DNA of 64,000 nt from Maylandia zebra (taxonomy: Eukaryota; Chordata; Actinopteri; Cichliformes; Cichlidae): contig NC_135176.1 of assembly GCF_041146795.1 (NCBI RefSeq), positions 25,739,786 to 25,803,785 of the forward strand, read 5' to 3'. Under the pieces are notes generated by a model. That model was not told the DNA's origin. It did no database searches and saw only the letters and a list, made by a program, of their open reading frames with translations. The translations under genes were made by a program, and so were the position numbers. This document shows positions 61,800-64,000 of this stretch, piece by piece (position 1 is the stretch's first letter; the number at the start of each line of letters is the position of its first letter).

Positions 61800-63275
61800 A
61801 AAGATGATGATAATGGGATTAGACTCATGTCCATGTTGGCCTTAACGCCTGATCCTGCTGTTTTCATTTGCTTCTGATTTGACAGCTTGGCCCATTATGC
61901 AACTACTGTTTATGGCCGCTGATTTAAACCTCTTGGTAGGTGAAGATGAACCTAATCAGTCAGCATTATCTTAACCATGTCTCCTGTGTTTATTTAAAAC
62001 ATGAGCTAATCACATATATACACTATACTCTGGGACCTTTTTCCTTTCAGATAATGATGAATGAAGGGGCTGCTCACAATCAGAGCGGTGTACCTGAGAG
62101 GACCATTTTATATTAGATCCACTCTCTTGGATCCAATAGTGGGAAAAAAAACCCCAGTCTGAAAGTGAGTATTTGGCTCACTTGCACATGGCTTCAGTAT
62201 TTGAACTCCAGCCATGATTAATAGGAGTATCTACCATTATATAGGGCAGAAATAGAGGGGAAAACATAATAGCTCCACTTTAAGTTCTCTCTTTAGTTTC
62301 TCAACTCTAAACTGTCTTTTTATTCCATTTCTGCCACAACAAAACACAGTACAGACTATAGAAACCAACTGCATCTCAAACCTCCCCCCACCTCCCCCTT
62401 AGAGTACCAGATGAAGGATATAAACATAATCAGACGTCATCGAGTAATATATAAAAATAAGTGGTCATTTTGTTGCAAACCTCACGTACAATAACGACAT
62501 TATGGTTGCGTGTTAATAATAGCCGCTGCAATACCTCCAACAAAGGATATAAATGGTAGGATATAATTTCCCAGCAGATCGTCTAATGGTGAATCTGATC
62601 TTTTCTAAATGAATATGACACATAACGTCTCTAATGGCCAAATGTTAGAGACAAAGAGTCCTTTTCATCTAGAAAGAAAACAGAGAAGACATCACATTCA
62701 TAACACGCTCACAGTAAGAGAGATATCTAATGGGATCTATGTAGCTTTGTACATAGCCAACATATGTAACAGTGCAGCTCTGGCCCATCTGCATTCATCA
62801 CACGTAGCATCCAGGTCTATCTGCATTTCTGATAACCTGACCAATAAAGACCATGTGCAACCTTAAACTCCATTACTGCGTGTCAAAGGCATGCTGAAGA
62901 CGTATATATCCTCTTTATGACTTTTTTTTTTTTTTTGCCAAATTGAATCTGGGATGTTTTCCCCAGTTTCCTATTTAATTTAAAGATACTACACTGGTGA
63001 GCTGTGCATTGAATAAACGATACATTCTGCTCAAGATTTTCTTTGAGTCCATCTGGCCTTTAAAAATCAGATCTATAACTGACATCTGAGGACATAAAGG
63101 GAATCAATCTGAATTAGATGAAACAACTCGAAAACATTTTGACCTGACTTCATCTGGACAGCTGCTTTCTGTGGCACTGAACACTTCTGCTACACTCAGT
63201 CTGGCTACATGTCACTGCCTATCCCTTCATACAGATGGAGGTGGAACTGGAAGGTGAGCGGGGACCTTCTCATGC
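61800..63275. other. Intron of the mybbp1a-like gene or flanking sequence
   Basis: No further exon recognised. AT-rich with a T-run at about 62922-62936. The next upstream exon must be past this stretch or too short to see. Confidence 0.4.
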
Positions 63276-63278
63276 TAC

Positions 63279-64000
63279 CAGTTAGGGCTGGGCCATATTA
63301 TAACATGGTAATACCGGTACAATGTTAGGCAACGATAAGAAAATGGAATATCGCGATAGAATGTGGGTAAAAGGCGAGTGCCAGTGCCTTCGTTTTCATA
63401 CGCACACGGCCGAAAAAGCATGACGGCAACGGAGAATGAGAAGGGAGAAAGCGGATCATTGAGTGAAACTGATGAACCAGAATTAGTTTGTAAAAATGGT
63501 GCCACTTCAGTGATGTGAAATTGGAATTTGTCCGTCAGACACATTTTTTTGTAGAACATGCAAGGGGGCCGTCATTATTGCCGTATTTGTCGGACTAAGG
63601 CGCTCATAAATCTCGGAGTAATCTGGGTCCTAACCTCCCAAAGTCAAACGAACACTGCAGCATCACTGACAGTTAAAAAAAATTGTCTAAATTCTTTCAT
63701 CTTTAATAAAACGATCAGCATTGCTGCTTTACCAGGTGTAACTATGAAGTTTAACATCCAGGCATCCATAAAAACAGAATTTATTACACTTAAAGGAGTT
63801 AGAAGCTAGCAGGAAGTTAGCTCGCTAATTTCGCTAGTTACCTAAGTATGATATAGCATGTTCTGACTGAGAGATTTCTGAAAAAATTCAAACATACAGC
63901 TCTGCTATCACTTCCAACATAAATGAAGACAGGAAACTAAACAGCAGTGACGTTTGTAAGGTTAGTGAAGTTGGGCTAGCTGGTTTATAATGATGTGCTA
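63279..64000 (+). mobile_element. hAT-like element, one end, runs to the window edge
   Basis: Begins cagttagggctgggccatat, the terminal sequence of a teleost hAT group (TAGGGCTGGGC...). About 180 bp in, a broken frame resembles the start of a ZBED-type zinc-finger region (ATSVM, then NWNLSVRHIF and CRICRTK), with stops. The other end is not in the window. Decayed. Confidence 0.5.

Overview
The window looks like vertebrate nuclear DNA, most likely a teleost fish and possibly a cichlid-like percomorph. The evidence is three recognisable multi-exon vertebrate genes with GT-AG introns, a fourth small neuronal membrane-protein gene, long AT-rich non-coding stretches, and a typical teleost repeat set: tRNA-derived SINEs, L2 and Rex/CR1-like LINE 3' ends, Tc1/mariner and hAT fragments, (CA)n and (AAT)n microsatellites. 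There are no bacterial operons, CRISPR arrays or viral genomes.

Layout. 1-3.8 kb: intergenic, with two promoter-like motif clusters. 3.9-13.0 kb: complete ccdc15 on the minus strand (10 coding exons, 414 aa), with a LINE remnant and a SINE in its introns. 14.2-24.0 kb: complete psmg1 on the minus strand (7 coding exons, 275 aa), upstream of and in tandem with ccdc15. 24-47 kb: a gene-poor block with Tc1-like fragments, microsatellites, one apparently intact and young mariner-superfamily transposon (27595-29249), and a solo-LTR-like element nested beside a LINE relic. 47.3-49.7 kb: a two-exon plus-strand gene for a C11orf87-like one-pass membrane protein. 49.8-53.8 kb: a second copy of the solo-LTR-like family and a diverged minisatellite interrupted by a 5'-truncated L2 LINE. 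58.5-61.8 kb: the last three coding exons of a minus-strand gene resembling mybbp1a, whose 5' part lies beyond the right edge. 63.3-64.0 kb: one end of a hAT-like element.

The genes do not form a pathway: CCDC15 belongs to centriole/cilium biology, PSMG1 to proteasome assembly, the C11orf87-like protein is of unknown neuronal function, and MYBBP1A is nucleolar. Two points stand out. The mariner-like transposon has 281/285-bp terminal inverted repeats that are nearly identical by eye, an open transposase frame and an unusual D-43-D catalytic spacing. A consensus RFX X-box lies 2 bp upstream of the ccdc15 start codon. All gene calls come from reading conserved peptides and splice sites by eye; no database search was run.
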